Positions 8,544-17,066 of a DNA stretch of 64,000 bases are shown here, in pieces (position 1 is the first letter of the stretch; each line of letters opens with the position of its first letter). Where the stretch lies: assembly GCF_004791585.1 (NCBI RefSeq), contig NZ_SRUU01000005.1:155236-219235 (forward strand). The letters run 5' to 3'. Origin of the DNA: Mesorhizobium sp. M1C.F.Ca.ET.210.01.1.1 (GTDB taxonomy: Bacteria > Pseudomonadota > Alphaproteobacteria > Rhizobiales > Rhizobiaceae). The translations under genes were made by a program, and so were the position numbers. Under the pieces are notes generated by a model, which saw only the letters and a list, made by a program, of their open reading frames with translations, searched no databases and was not told where the DNA came from.

Positions 8544-9641
8544 TCAGTTGGCCCTCAGAGCCATTTCAGTTTCGCCGTCGAACAGGTGCATGCGCTCCTG
8601 GTCGAACTCGAGCCAGATCTGCTCGTCAGGTGTGACGGCGGTGTTGGGAGACACGCTGATGTTGACGATGGCGCCGGAGAGAAACGCTTGCACGAAGGTG
8701 ATGTCTCCGGTTGGTTCTACCGTATAGGCCTTGGCCGGAATGGCGCCGGGCACCGCGCTCTTGTGCAGCTTGATCGTCGAATGCCGCGCACCGAGGACGA
8801 CCTTCCTGGTGGCCGCCCGCTGGACCTTGCGCGCATTGGGTTGCGACAGCGCGAGGCTCCAGCCTTCCGCGCTCGTCAGAACGGTGTCGCCGTTTGCCGT
8901 CGATGCCTCCAGCGGGATAAGGCTCATCGCCGGGCTGCCCACGAAGCTAGCGACGAACATGTTTACCGGATGGGCGAAAACCTGCGCCGGTGAATCGTAT
9001 TGCTGCAGGTAGCCGCCGTTCATCACCGCCATCCTGTCGGCCATCGTCACGGCCTCGAGCTGGTCGTGGGTCACGTAGATGATCGTTGCCTTCAAATCCT
9101 GATGGAATCGCTTGATTTCGGATCGCATCTGAACGCGCAGCTTTGCGTCGAGATTGGACAGCGGTTCGTCCATCAGGAACACCGCCGGATCTCGAACGAG
9201 GGCCCGGCCCAGCGCCACGCGCTGCTGCTGGCCGCCCGAAAGTTCGCGCGGCTTGCGCTCGAGCAGCTGCGTCATGTCGAGCACCCGCGCCGCTTCCCTG
9301 ACCTTCTTGTCGATCTCGTCCCTGGGCAGCTTGCGCATCTGCAGCGGGAAGGCGAGGTTCATATAGACCGACTTTTGCGGATAGAGCGCGTAGTTCTGGA
9401 ACACCATTGCGATGTCCCGGTCCTTGGGGTCGAGGTCGTTGACCACCCGTTCGCCTATGAATATGTCGCCCGACGTGACCGAGGTCAGACCCGCCACGAG
9501 ATTGAGCGTGGTTGTCTTGCCGCAGCCCGAAGGACCGACGAGCGCAACGAACTCGCCGTCATTGACCGTCAGCGACACCTCGTTGACGGCTTTGAAGTTG
9601 CCGTAGGACTTGACGAGATCTTTGAGGACCACGTGGGCCAT
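8544..9641 (-). CDS. Carbohydrate ABC transporter ATP-binding protein (UgpC/MalK type)
   Basis: 365 residues from the ATG at 9641. Contains Walker A GPSGCGKT, signature [19 protein letters not shown], Walker [13 protein letters not shown] and the switch histidine in IYVTHDQ. The C-terminal 130 residues form the MalK/UgpC regulatory OB-type domain. It energises import through the two permeases encoded just upstream in the same leftward operon. The longer open frame beginning at 9869 has no family similarity before this ATG. Confidence 0.95.
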   Translation of the reverse strand: MAHVVLKDLVKSYGNFKAVNEVSLTVNDGEFVALVGPSGCGKTTTLNLVAGLTSVTSGDIFIGERVVNDLDPKDRDIAMVFQNYALYPQKSVYMNLAFPLQMRKLPRDEIDKKVREAARVLDMTQLLERKPRELSGGQQQRVALGRALVRDPAVFLMDEPLSNLDAKLRVQMRSEIKRFHQDLKATIIYVTHDQLEAVTMADRMAVMNGGYLQQYDSPAQVFAHPVNMFVASFVGSPAMSLIPLEASTANGDTVLTSAEGWSLALSQPNARKVQRAATRKVVLGARHSTIKLHKSAVPGAIPAKAYTVEPTGDITFVQAFLSGAIVNISVSPNTAVTPDEQIWLEFDQERMHLFDGETEMALRAN

Positions 9642-9655
9642 CGGCAAAAAACTCC

Positions 9656-10546
9656 TTAGTGCTTGACTGCGCCTTCCGTAAGGGCGCGTACGAAGTATCG
9701 TTGCAAAACAAGGAACAGCACCACGACGGGGACGCTCATGATGAAGCTGGCCGCCATCAGGCCCGGAAAGTCCGTCGTATTTTCCGAAAAGAAGCGCTGG
9801 ATGCCGACCGGCAACGTCAGCTGCTCGTTCTTGGAGAGGAAGGTGTAGGCGTAGATGTACTCGTTCCACGCGCCGATGAAGGAATAGATCGCGGTGGCGA
9901 TGATTCCCGGCGCCGAGAGCGGCATCACGATCAGGACGAAGGCCTGGAACCGCGTCGCTCCGTCGATGCGTGCCGCCTGCTCGAGCTGGATCGGGATGTT
10001 ATCGTAGAAGCCCTTGAGCAGCCAGATCGCCAGCGGCAGTCCAAAAGTGAGGTAGGTGAGCACAAGCGACCCATGCGTGTTAACCAGCCCGATCGCCCGC
10101 ATCAGGATGAAGAGCGGCACGAGAAAGATCACCGCGGGGAACATGTTGCGCAGCAGCACGGCGAAGAACAGGAAGTTCCGGCCCGGGAAGGTGAAGCGCG
10201 AAAAAGCATAGGCCGCGGGCACCGCCACGATCACCGAAAGGATCGTCGTGGCGGTCGAGACGAAAAGGCTGTTCCAGAAGAAGCGGAGGAAGTCCTGGCC
10301 GACGCTGTTTTGCGGATCGAGCAGCTTCTGGTAACTGGCAAGGGTAGGCTGGTCTGGCCACCATTGCGGCGGGAACTGCATCGCCGCGAAGCCGGACTTG
10401 ATCGAGGTGAGCAGCATCCAGATCATCGGCAATGCCGTGTAAAGCAGCATGAAGACCAGGAAGACCCGCCCGCCCCACCGCCATCCATCGATGCGCATGC
10501 GGCGGCTGGTCTGGCCCCGAGGGACTGTCTCGGCAATCGTGCTCAT
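9656..10546 (-). CDS. Carbohydrate ABC transporter permease (MalG/UgpE type)
   Basis: 296 residues with about six membrane helices. The binding-protein-dependent transport motif is EQAARIDGATRFQAFVLIVMP followed by APGIIATAIYSFIGAWNEY. This EAA loop docks on the ATPase. The start overlaps the stop of the partner permease by 4 bases; the stop lies 14 bases before the ATPase gene. Substrate is probably an acid sugar or oligosaccharide by context only. Confidence 0.92.
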   Translation of the reverse strand: MSTIAETVPRGQTSRRMRIDGWRWGGRVFLVFMLLYTALPMIWMLLTSIKSGFAAMQFPPQWWPDQPTLASYQKLLDPQNSVGQDFLRFFWNSLFVSTATTILSVIVAVPAAYAFSRFTFPGRNFLFFAVLLRNMFPAVIFLVPLFILMRAIGLVNTHGSLVLTYLTFGLPLAIWLLKGFYDNIPIQLEQAARIDGATRFQAFVLIVMPLSAPGIIATAIYSFIGAWNEYIYAYTFLSKNEQLTLPVGIQRFFSENTTDFPGLMAASFIMSVPVVVLFLVLQRYFVRALTEGAVKH

Positions 10547-11541
10547 GCGTTCCCTTCCTTCCGCTCATTGCCGCTCAGCGCACGGACGTAGAAGTAGCCG
10601 AGCGTCATCAGGATGAGGAACAGAAGCACCGAATAGGCCGATGCCACCCCCCAGCGCTGACGGCCGAAGGCAAGCTCGTAAATGTGGGTGATCCAGATAT
10701 GCGATGCGTTCGACGGGCCGCCGCCGGTCATGATCCAGGGGATGATGAAGGAATTGAAGTTGGCCACTGCCAGCAGCAGGATCGTCACCGTCGAGACGTT
10801 CCTCAAGTGCGGGAAAGTCACGTGCCAGAAGCGCTGCCATGCATTGGCTCCGTCGACCTTTGCGGCGCGCAGCAACTGGTCGGGAACCGTCTGCAGGCCG
10901 GCCATCATCATGATCATGGCGAACGGAAACTCACGCCAGATATTGACCACGATCAGGGAGGGCAGCACCGTGCCGACGCTGTCGATGAAGTTCGGCGGCC
11001 GGTCTACCAATCCGAGTTCGACCAGCACCGCGCCGATGATCCCAAAATCCGAATGGTAGATCCACTTCCAGATATAGGAGGCGGCGACCGCGCTGATGAC
11101 CCAGGGAATGATCAGGACGGCGCGCAGGACGCCGCGGCCGATAAAGTCGCGATGGAGCGCCAGCGCGGTGGCAAAGCCCAGGACAAAGGAGACGAAGGTG
11201 GATCCCAGCGTCCAGACAAGAGTGTTCCAGGTGACCTTCCAGAACACCTCACTGGTGAGGATGGCCTTGTAGTTATCGAGGCCGACGAAGATCTTGTCCC
11301 GCAGCTGCAGGCCAGGCGGCGTACTGAAGAACGACAGCTCGATCGTGTAGTAGATCGGATAGGCGATGACGATGAGCATCACGACGATCGCCGGCAGGAC
11401 ATACGCGTAGTCGGCGCGATGCTCCCAGATATTGCGCAGCGCGCCGGACCTGTCGGGTTGCAATGGTCGGCGAGCCTCGGTCTGGCCGGTCACGATCGTC
11501 ACTTTGGCGTGCCCTTGTTCTTCGGAGCCAACCGGCCGCAC
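10543..11541 (-). CDS. Carbohydrate ABC transporter permease (MalF/UgpA type)
   Basis: 332 residues in the frame, with six membrane helices and the EAA-loop motif LLRAAKVDGANAWQRFWHV then TFPHLRNVSTVTILLLAVANF. It forms the transmembrane heterodimer with the product of 9656-10546, overlapping its gene by 4 bases. The first 25 residues are weak and an internal start is possible, but the hydrophobic core starts at YAYVLPAIVVMLIVIAYPIY in any case. Confidence 0.9.
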   Translation of the reverse strand: MRPVGSEEQGHAKVTIVTGQTEARRPLQPDRSGALRNIWEHRADYAYVLPAIVVMLIVIAYPIYYTIELSFFSTPPGLQLRDKIFVGLDNYKAILTSEVFWKVTWNTLVWTLGSTFVSFVLGFATALALHRDFIGRGVLRAVLIIPWVISAVAASYIWKWIYHSDFGIIGAVLVELGLVDRPPNFIDSVGTVLPSLIVVNIWREFPFAMIMMMAGLQTVPDQLLRAAKVDGANAWQRFWHVTFPHLRNVSTVTILLLAVANFNSFIIPWIMTGGGPSNASHIWITHIYELAFGRQRWGVASAYSVLLFLILMTLGYFYVRALSGNERKEGNA

Positions 11542-11579
11542 TCTCGGCGCAGCCGGTCGGATCTCAGGTCAGGCTTCGG

Positions 11580-13061
11580 CTAGAGTCCGCCGCCCATCAG
11601 GTCTTTCACCTTCTTGGCTGCGTCGTCCGCTGCCTGGTCGACGGTCATCGCTCCGGTCAGGGCATTTTGCAGCATGTCCGGGACGATGATGTTCATGATC
11701 TCGGGAGACTGCGGCAGCGCCGGGAAAGGGATGCCGTATGGCAGCATCGAGGTCGTCACATCGAGGAACTTGATGTTGTCCAGACGTTCCTTCATCCATT
11801 TGGTCTTGAAGCCGTTGAGGTTGCCCGGGTTCGAGCCGGCGTAAGCCATCTTCAGCGACCATTCGGGGCTCGTCCACATGCAGATGATGGCCTTTGCCGC
11901 CGGCTCGTCCACCTTGCCGCCCTCGACATATTCGGGCTTCAGGATGTGAATGTTTGAGCCGCCGAATACGACGGCACGCTTGCCGTCCGGGCCGGTCGGG
12001 ATGAGGCCGTAGCGCATGTTGTCGATGACCGTTTGCGCCTTGTCCTTGTCGGCGCCCGTAGCCTTCTTCTGCAGGTCGAGCATGACGTTGTAGTCTGACG
12101 GGTGCGAGATCATCATGCCGAGCTGGCCGGCCAGGAACAGGGGCTGGTTGTCGGCCTGCTGGTTGGTGAGCGCCGAAACCGGAACCGACTTGTCCCGGAC
12201 ATACATATCGTAAGAGGCCTGCAGCGCCGCCTTGCTCTGCGGGCTGTTGAGCTCGATCTCCTTGTAGGTCGGGTCCGCCTTCGCCTCGTCGAAGACGCCG
12301 CCGCCATAGGCCCACAGCTGCGGCATGAATCGATAGGGCGTGTTGCCGGCGTTCTTGCGGGCTACGAGGCCATAACCGGCAATGCCGAGCTTGTCGTGGA
12401 TCTGCTTGGAATACTTCACGACGTCGTCCCAGGTTGCCGGAGGCTTGTTCGGATCGAGGCCCGCGCGCTTGAAGATGTCGGCGTTCCAGATGAACGCCAT
12501 CGTCTCGTTGTTGGTTGGAATACCGTAGGTCACGCCGTCCCAGGTGACGGCCTTCATGGCGCCGGGCCAGAAATCCTCGGTCGAATAGCCCACATCCTCG
12601 GGCTTGAGCGGCTGCAGATAGCCCTTCGAGGCGAACTCGGTACCACCCAGGATCTGCAGGCGGACCGCCATCGGCGCCGCGTTGCCCAGGAGCGCCGTGC
12701 GGAACTTGTCGAGCAGGTCGTTGTAGGTGAGGGCCTGTTCCTCGAGCTGGATGTTCGGATAGGTCTTGCGGAAGTTTGCGAAGAAATCCTTGTAGTACTG
12801 GCGCAGGAGGTCGGGGTCGCCCTCGAACACGCCCTGGTACCAGAAAGTCAGCCGCCCCTTGTAGTCGAGCGGGGTGACCTTGGCGCAATCGCCCGCCGTA
12901 TCAAAATCCTGCGTGCCCGCGATCGAGCGCACATATTCCGGCGACCACTTGCTCACGTCGACCGGCGGCGCGCCCAGCGCCGGCGCCGACATCAACGATG
13001 CCATTAAAGCAGTCGAAACAGTGCCGCGCAGGACGGCACCACCGAGTGTAATCCTCGTCAT
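11580..13061 (-). CDS. Extracellular solute-binding protein of carbohydrate ABC importer
   Basis: 493 residues from the ATG at 13061, which has a strong ribosome site (GGAGG six bases ahead). A Sec signal peptide (TALMASLMSAPALGA) precedes the mature domain; there is no lipobox. The body matches family 1 sugar-binding proteins, with YKGRLTFWYQGVFEGDPDLL, ALTYNDLLDKFRTALL and GVTYGIPTNNETMAFIWNADI. It is the first gene of the leftward importer-enolase-aldolase operon and faces the divergent GntR gene over about 215 bases. Longer than typical (about 420), as in some proteobacterial members. Confidence 0.92.
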   Translation of the reverse strand: MTRITLGGAVLRGTVSTALMASLMSAPALGAPPVDVSKWSPEYVRSIAGTQDFDTAGDCAKVTPLDYKGRLTFWYQGVFEGDPDLLRQYYKDFFANFRKTYPNIQLEEQALTYNDLLDKFRTALLGNAAPMAVRLQILGGTEFASKGYLQPLKPEDVGYSTEDFWPGAMKAVTWDGVTYGIPTNNETMAFIWNADIFKRAGLDPNKPPATWDDVVKYSKQIHDKLGIAGYGLVARKNAGNTPYRFMPQLWAYGGGVFDEAKADPTYKEIELNSPQSKAALQASYDMYVRDKSVPVSALTNQQADNQPLFLAGQLGMMISHPSDYNVMLDLQKKATGADKDKAQTVIDNMRYGLIPTGPDGKRAVVFGGSNIHILKPEYVEGGKVDEPAAKAIICMWTSPEWSLKMAYAGSNPGNLNGFKTKWMKERLDNIKFLDVTTSMLPYGIPFPALPQSPEIMNIIVPDMLQNALTGAMTVDQAADDAAKKVKDLMGGGL

Positions 13062-13163
13062 AGGTATCCTCCAGGTTCTCTCCCACGCCGCTTCGCTTCG
13101 AGGCAAGCGGTCCTTGCTCGTTTCGACCACGGAACATCGATCTGTGTATCCCTTCGGTCTATT

Positions 13164-13216
13164 TGTACGTTTTCAGATCGTGAATTGTCTGTCAACGTGC
13201 CAGATCGTACATTGTT
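13164..13216. promoter_or_regulatory. Candidate GntR operator cluster between importer operon and regulator
   Basis: Two near-identical direct repeats, CAGATCGTGAATTGTC at 13174-13189 and CAGATCGTACATTGTT at 13201-13216, start 27 bases apart. They are bracketed by the inverted pair TGTACG (13164) and CGTACA (13206). The region is AT-richer than its surroundings and lies between the divergent solute-binding protein and GntR genes, where an FCD-type regulator normally binds. Confidence 0.5.
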
Positions 13217-13275
13217 TATCGAAACTTTGCGTGATAATCGGAAAGAGTGTGTATTGATCCAGGGGGAACGGGGCC

Positions 13276-13986
13276 TTGGCCGAACCAACCGATTTTAAAG
13301 CCAAACCACCTGCGGGGATTGACCCCATAGGGGCCTCCAGCGAGGGCGCCTCGATCTATGAACTGATCAGGGAAGACATCATCGAGGGGCGGCTCGCCGC
13401 CAATGAGCGGCTTGTGGTCACTGATCTCGCCCGCCGTCACGGCACTTCGACCAACCCCGTGCGCGAGGCCCTTCAGCTGCTGCGCGGCGAGGGCTTTGTC
13501 ATCTTTGCCCCCAACAGGGGCGCGCGCGTCCGGCCTATAGATCAGGAATTTGTCCGCGATATCTACGAGATCGGCGTTCTCATCGAGCCGGCCCTGACCA
13601 GATGGTTCGTGAACATGGCCACCGGCGAGGACATCGCCGAACTCGAACGTATCCAGGGTCTAATCGAAGAGAACAACTTTGCCGATACATTCAGGCACAG
13701 TGAGCTGGATACCGCCTTCCACACCGTGATGTACCAGCGGCACTACAACCGCCATGCCGCCGAGCTTTGGTGGAAGCATCGCGAAGTGCTGCGAGCCGTG
13801 AGCCGGCGTTTCGATTTCACGCTTGCGCGACGTGCCGCGATCATTCGCGAGCACCGCGAGCTCATCGCGCTCGTAAAGGCGGGAGAAGGCGACAAGGCGG
13901 CCGAGCTCGTTGCCCGCCATGTCGAGGGCTCCGGCCGGCACATCCTCGAACATATGCGAGCCCGCAACGCCGCGCGGGCCGGATAG
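13276..13986 (+). CDS. GntR family transcriptional regulator, FCD (FadR C-terminal) type
   Basis: 236 residues from a TTG start at 13276 with AGGGGG upstream. The winged-helix domain (IYELIREDIIEGRLAANERL, then LARRHGTSTNPVREALQLLRGEGFV) fills residues 25-95. The all-helical FCD ligand-binding domain follows, with the metal/ligand histidines in DTAFHTVMYQRHYN and the late REHRELIALVKAG and HVEGSGRHI segments. By context it controls the divergent importer operon and the rightward enolase genes, sensing a sugar acid. Family is firm; target and ligand are inference. Confidence 0.92.
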   Translation: MAEPTDFKAKPPAGIDPIGASSEGASIYELIREDIIEGRLAANERLVVTDLARRHGTSTNPVREALQLLRGEGFVIFAPNRGARVRPIDQEFVRDIYEIGVLIEPALTRWFVNMATGEDIAELERIQGLIEENNFADTFRHSELDTAFHTVMYQRHYNRHAAELWWKHREVLRAVSRRFDFTLARRAAIIREHRELIALVKAGEGDKAAELVARHVEGSGRHILEHMRARNAARAG

Positions 13987-13994
13987 AACACACC

Positions 13995-14021
13995 TGGCCG
14001 GGAATGCCTTCAGCCCGGCCA
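13995..14021. promoter_or_regulatory. Hairpin between GntR gene and first rightward enolase
   Basis: Perfect 8-base inverted repeat, TGGCCGGG and CCCGGCCA, with an 11-base loop, ending 20 bases before the enolase start. There is no T-run, so it is more likely an mRNA processing or attenuation structure than a strong terminator. Confidence 0.4.
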
Positions 14022-14041
14022 TTCAGACAAAGGTAGCTGAC

Positions 14042-15208
14042 ATGAAAATCACGAGCGTTCGGCCGTGGCTGATCAAGTCCGATGCGTCTTATTGGGGGGA
14101 GTACTTGTTCGTCGAAGTGACGACCGACGAGGGGGTTAGTGGCTGGGGAGAGATCACCACCACGACGAAGCTCGCCAACCGCGCTCTGTGCACGATCCTG
14201 CGGCAGATCGGTTCCGCCATGGCAGGTGAGGATCCCTCGCGCATTGAGCATCTCTGGCACAAGATCTTCCGCAGCTTCACCTACATGGGCAGCCGCGGCG
14301 CCGCGGTCGAATGCGTCAGCGCCATCGACATAGCGCTCTGGGACATCCGCGGCAAAGTCCTCGGCAAGCCGATCTATGAGTTGCTGGGCGGACCAGTGCG
14401 CGATGAGATCGCCCTCTACACCCACCCCAACCAGGCCAAGTTCACCAGCAAGGAGGCCGTGGTCCGCGAAATTCGGGACATCGTCGAGTCCGGCCATACC
14501 GGGCTCAAGTTCGATCCGTTCCCCCACCAGGGTCCCAGCGTCGACGGCGAGGCCCGCGAAAGGCGGGACGGCTATCTCGATGGCGGCATGACCCGCAAGG
14601 ACGAGCGCGAAGCGGCCGAGCTCACGGCCCTGATCCGCGAAACGGCGGGCCCCGATGTCGACATCCTCATCGATGCGCATGGCCGCTTCGACGTTCCCAC
14701 CGCTATTCGCCTCTGTCGCAGCCTCGAGGAAGCCGGCCAGATCGACTGGTTCGAGGAGCCTTGCCCGCCCGAAAGCCTCAACGCCCTCAAGCAGGTGCGC
14801 GACAAGGTCAGCGCCGCCATCTCGTGGGGCGAGCGCGGCCACACGAAGTGGGACTTCGTGCCGGTGCTCGAGAACAAGCTCGCTGACTACATCATGCCTG
14901 ACGTCACCTGGACCGGCGGCATTACCGAGCTCAAGAAGATTTCCGCCCTCTGCGAAGCCTACTACGTCCCCGTCTCGCCACATGACGCCGCGGGACCGAT
15001 CAACGTGGTTGCCGGAGCGCAGGTGATGATGACGGTTCCCAACTTCTACAAGCTCGAAACGTCGGAGTGGAACCTGGGCAAGTACGATCACCTCATCGAC
15101 AGCCCGCTCGACGTGTCGAACGGCAGCCTCAAGCTGACGTCGAGGCCGGGTCTCGGTGTCGAGATGGATCGCGACTACCTGCAGGCCCATGAGATTGAGC
15201 TGGGCTAG
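14042..15208 (+). CDS. Enolase-superfamily acid-sugar dehydratase, galactonate dehydratase-like (second copy)
   Basis: 388 residues from the ATG at 14042; the open frame before it belongs to the GntR region. The capping domain has GVSGWGEITT, the barrel SAIDIALWDIRGKVLGKPIY. Metal ligands would be Asp211, Glu238/239 (WFEEP) and Glu264 (WGER). His213 of the Asp-x-His pair and His314 in SPHDAAGP complete the dehydratase acid/base set. It is clearly paralogous to the product of 7358-8521 but only moderately similar, so a different substrate is likely. First enzyme gene of the rightward unit behind the GntR gene. Confidence 0.85.
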   Translation: MKITSVRPWLIKSDASYWGEYLFVEVTTDEGVSGWGEITTTTKLANRALCTILRQIGSAMAGEDPSRIEHLWHKIFRSFTYMGSRGAAVECVSAIDIALWDIRGKVLGKPIYELLGGPVRDEIALYTHPNQAKFTSKEAVVREIRDIVESGHTGLKFDPFPHQGPSVDGEARERRDGYLDGGMTRKDEREAAELTALIRETAGPDVDILIDAHGRFDVPTAIRLCRSLEEAGQIDWFEEPCPPESLNALKQVRDKVSAAISWGERGHTKWDFVPVLENKLADYIMPDVTWTGGITELKKISALCEAYYVPVSPHDAAGPINVVAGAQVMMTVPNFYKLETSEWNLGKYDHLIDSPLDVSNGSLKLTSRPGLGVEMDRDYLQAHEIELG

Positions 15209-15268
15209 CAACGCTCTGCGCCCCGGCGCACGGGCGACAAACCCCGCCGACCAGAACGAGGACAAGTC

Positions 15269-16627
15269 ATGCCAAAAACGGGTGGAGCCGACGAGGCTCT
15301 CAATCGGGTCAACACCAATTCCAGGCCGTCTGAATTGCGCATCACCGACATGCGGGTAGCCGAAATCGTCGGCGCGCCGTTCACCTCGGCGCTGCTCAAG
15401 ATCTACACCAACCAGGGCATCGTCGGGCTTGGCGAGGTGCGCGACGGCGCCAGCGCCACCTACGCGCTGATGCTGAAGAGCCGGCTGCTCGGCGAGAACC
15501 CTTGCGACATCGACCGCCTGTTTCGCCGCATCAAGCAGTTCGGCGGGCACGGCCGCCAAGGCGGCGGCGTCTCGGCGGTCGAAATCGCGTTGTGGGACCT
15601 CGCCGGCAAGGCCTATGGCGTCCCGATCTACCAGATGCTGGGCGGCAAGTTTCGCGATCGCGTGCGCGTCTACTGCGATACCGATGCCGAGAAACCGAGC
15701 GGCACCGAAACCGGCAAGCGCCTCAAGGCGCGCATGGATCGTGGATTCACCTTCCTCAAGATGGACCTGGGCCTGATGCAGATCGCCCATGTCCCGGGCG
15801 CCGTCGTGGCGCCCGCAGGCGCGCTCGAAGGGTTTCACGCCAATCCGCGCGGCCGTGGCGGCACGCCCCAGCAGCGTAAGGCCCGCAATCTCGCCTACGA
15901 TGCGCAGAACGTGCAGCACCCGTTCACGGGGCTGCATTTCACCGAGAAGGGTATCGATCTGCTGGAGCAGTATATCCACGAGGTTCGCGAGGTCATCGGT
16001 TACGAGATTCCCTTAGCCATCGATCATGTCGGCCACATCTCGCTGCAGGACGGCATCCGCCTGTCGCGCCGCATCGAGAAATACGTCCCGGCCTGGCTCG
16101 AGGACGTCATTCCTTGGCAATACACCGAGCAATACCGGCAGCTGCAGCAAGCGACCTCGGTGCCGATCTGCACCGGCGAGGATATCTACCTCAAGGAGGG
16201 CTTCGAGCCACTGCTCAAGAGCGGCGGCCTCTCAGTCATCCACCCGGACCTGCTCACCAGCGGCGGCATCCTCGAGACCAAGAAGATCGGCGACATGGCG
16301 CAGGACCACGGCGTCGCCATGGCCATCCACATGGCCGAAAGCCCGATCGCCGCCATGGCCGCCGCACATGTCGCCACCGCGACCGAAAACTTCATGGCGC
16401 TCGAATACCACTCCGCCGATGTCGACTGGTGGGACGATATCGTCACCGGCCTGCCCAAGCCGCTCGTCAAGGACGGCTTTATCACTGTTCTGGACAAGCC
16501 GGGCCTGGGGATTGACGACGTGGTCGACGAGGTAATCTCGCTGCACCTGCAACCGGGTGTCACAGGGATATGGCAATGCACCGAGCATTGGGACAATGAA
16601 TTTAGCTGGGACCGGACCTGGAGTTAG
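15269..16627 (+). CDS. Enolase-superfamily protein with insertion (mandelate racemase group)
   Basis: 452 residues, about 50 longer than usual. The capping domain contains [16 protein letters not shown] and the barrel [20 protein letters not shown]. Lys164 and Asp166 (FLKMDLG) occupy the Lys-x-Lys/Asp position. Asp252, Glu278 (WLEDV) and Glu304 (CTGED) are metal-ligand candidates, with His354 in AIHMAESP as acid/base. An extra stretch of roughly residues 170-230, rich in Gly, Arg and Gln, separates two barrel strands. The reaction could be dehydration or epimerisation. It follows the previous enolase gene by 60 bases on the same strand. Confidence 0.82.
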   Translation: MPKTGGADEALNRVNTNSRPSELRITDMRVAEIVGAPFTSALLKIYTNQGIVGLGEVRDGASATYALMLKSRLLGENPCDIDRLFRRIKQFGGHGRQGGGVSAVEIALWDLAGKAYGVPIYQMLGGKFRDRVRVYCDTDAEKPSGTETGKRLKARMDRGFTFLKMDLGLMQIAHVPGAVVAPAGALEGFHANPRGRGGTPQQRKARNLAYDAQNVQHPFTGLHFTEKGIDLLEQYIHEVREVIGYEIPLAIDHVGHISLQDGIRLSRRIEKYVPAWLEDVIPWQYTEQYRQLQQATSVPICTGEDIYLKEGFEPLLKSGGLSVIHPDLLTSGGILETKKIGDMAQDHGVAMAIHMAESPIAAMAAAHVATATENFMALEYHSADVDWWDDIVTGLPKPLVKDGFITVLDKPGLGIDDVVDEVISLHLQPGVTGIWQCTEHWDNEFSWDRTWS

Positions 16628-16689
16628 CCCAGACCCCTTGCCCTCATTCCCTCAGGCTCACAGGGCCAACGACCGACCATTCGTGTCGA

Positions 16690-16707
16690 CCTCTCCCAAA
16701 GGAGAGG
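16690..16707. repeat. Short CTCTCC/GGAGAG palindrome ahead of NIPSNAP gene
   Basis: CCTCTCCCAAAGGAGAGG is a perfect stem of seven pairs with a four-base loop. It belongs to the type of short GC-rich intergenic palindromes seen elsewhere in this window (47457, 53390, 53828). Confidence 0.45.
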
Positions 16708-16730
16708 CGAAGAAAGAAACGGACGAAACC

Positions 16731-17057
16731 ATGATCTACGAACTGCGCATCTATGACTGCCTGCCAGGCAGGCTGCCGGCTTTGCTCAAGCGCTTTTCCG
16801 ACCAAACGCTGGCCATCTGGGAGAGGCATGGCATCCGCCAAGCCGGGTTTTTCACCACGGCGATCGGCGAAAACAGCAATCGCCTCACCTATTTCCTCGC
16901 CTGGGAATCGCTGGCCGAGCGTGAGACGAAATGGTCGGCTTTCGTCACCGATCCGGTATGGCACAGGGCCCGGGACGAGTCTGAGCGCGACGGGCAGATC
17001 ATTGCCAATATCAGCAGCCAGCTGCTCACGCCGACAGCTTTCTCGTCTGTGAAATAG
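16731..17057 (+). CDS. NIPSNAP family protein
   Basis: 108 residues from the ATG at 16731. The opening MIYELRIYDCLPGRLPALLKRF and the block LTYFLAWESLAERETKWSAF with a terminal PTAFS are typical of bacterial NIPSNAP dimeric alpha-beta barrel proteins. No catalytic role is established for this group; in bacteria they are often found beside catabolic genes. It lies 10 bases before the fourth enolase gene, so the two are co-transcribed. The longer frame starting at 16557 runs through an intergenic palindrome and is not used. Confidence 0.85.
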   Translation: MIYELRIYDCLPGRLPALLKRFSDQTLAIWERHGIRQAGFFTTAIGENSNRLTYFLAWESLAERETKWSAFVTDPVWHRARDESERDGQIIANISSQLLTPTAFSSVK

Positions 17058-17066
17058 GACTGCGCC

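Noticed and set aside
13862..15979. 705-residue antisense open frame
   Set aside because: It runs opposite to the GntR and two enolase genes and arises from high GC; composition is unlike a protein.
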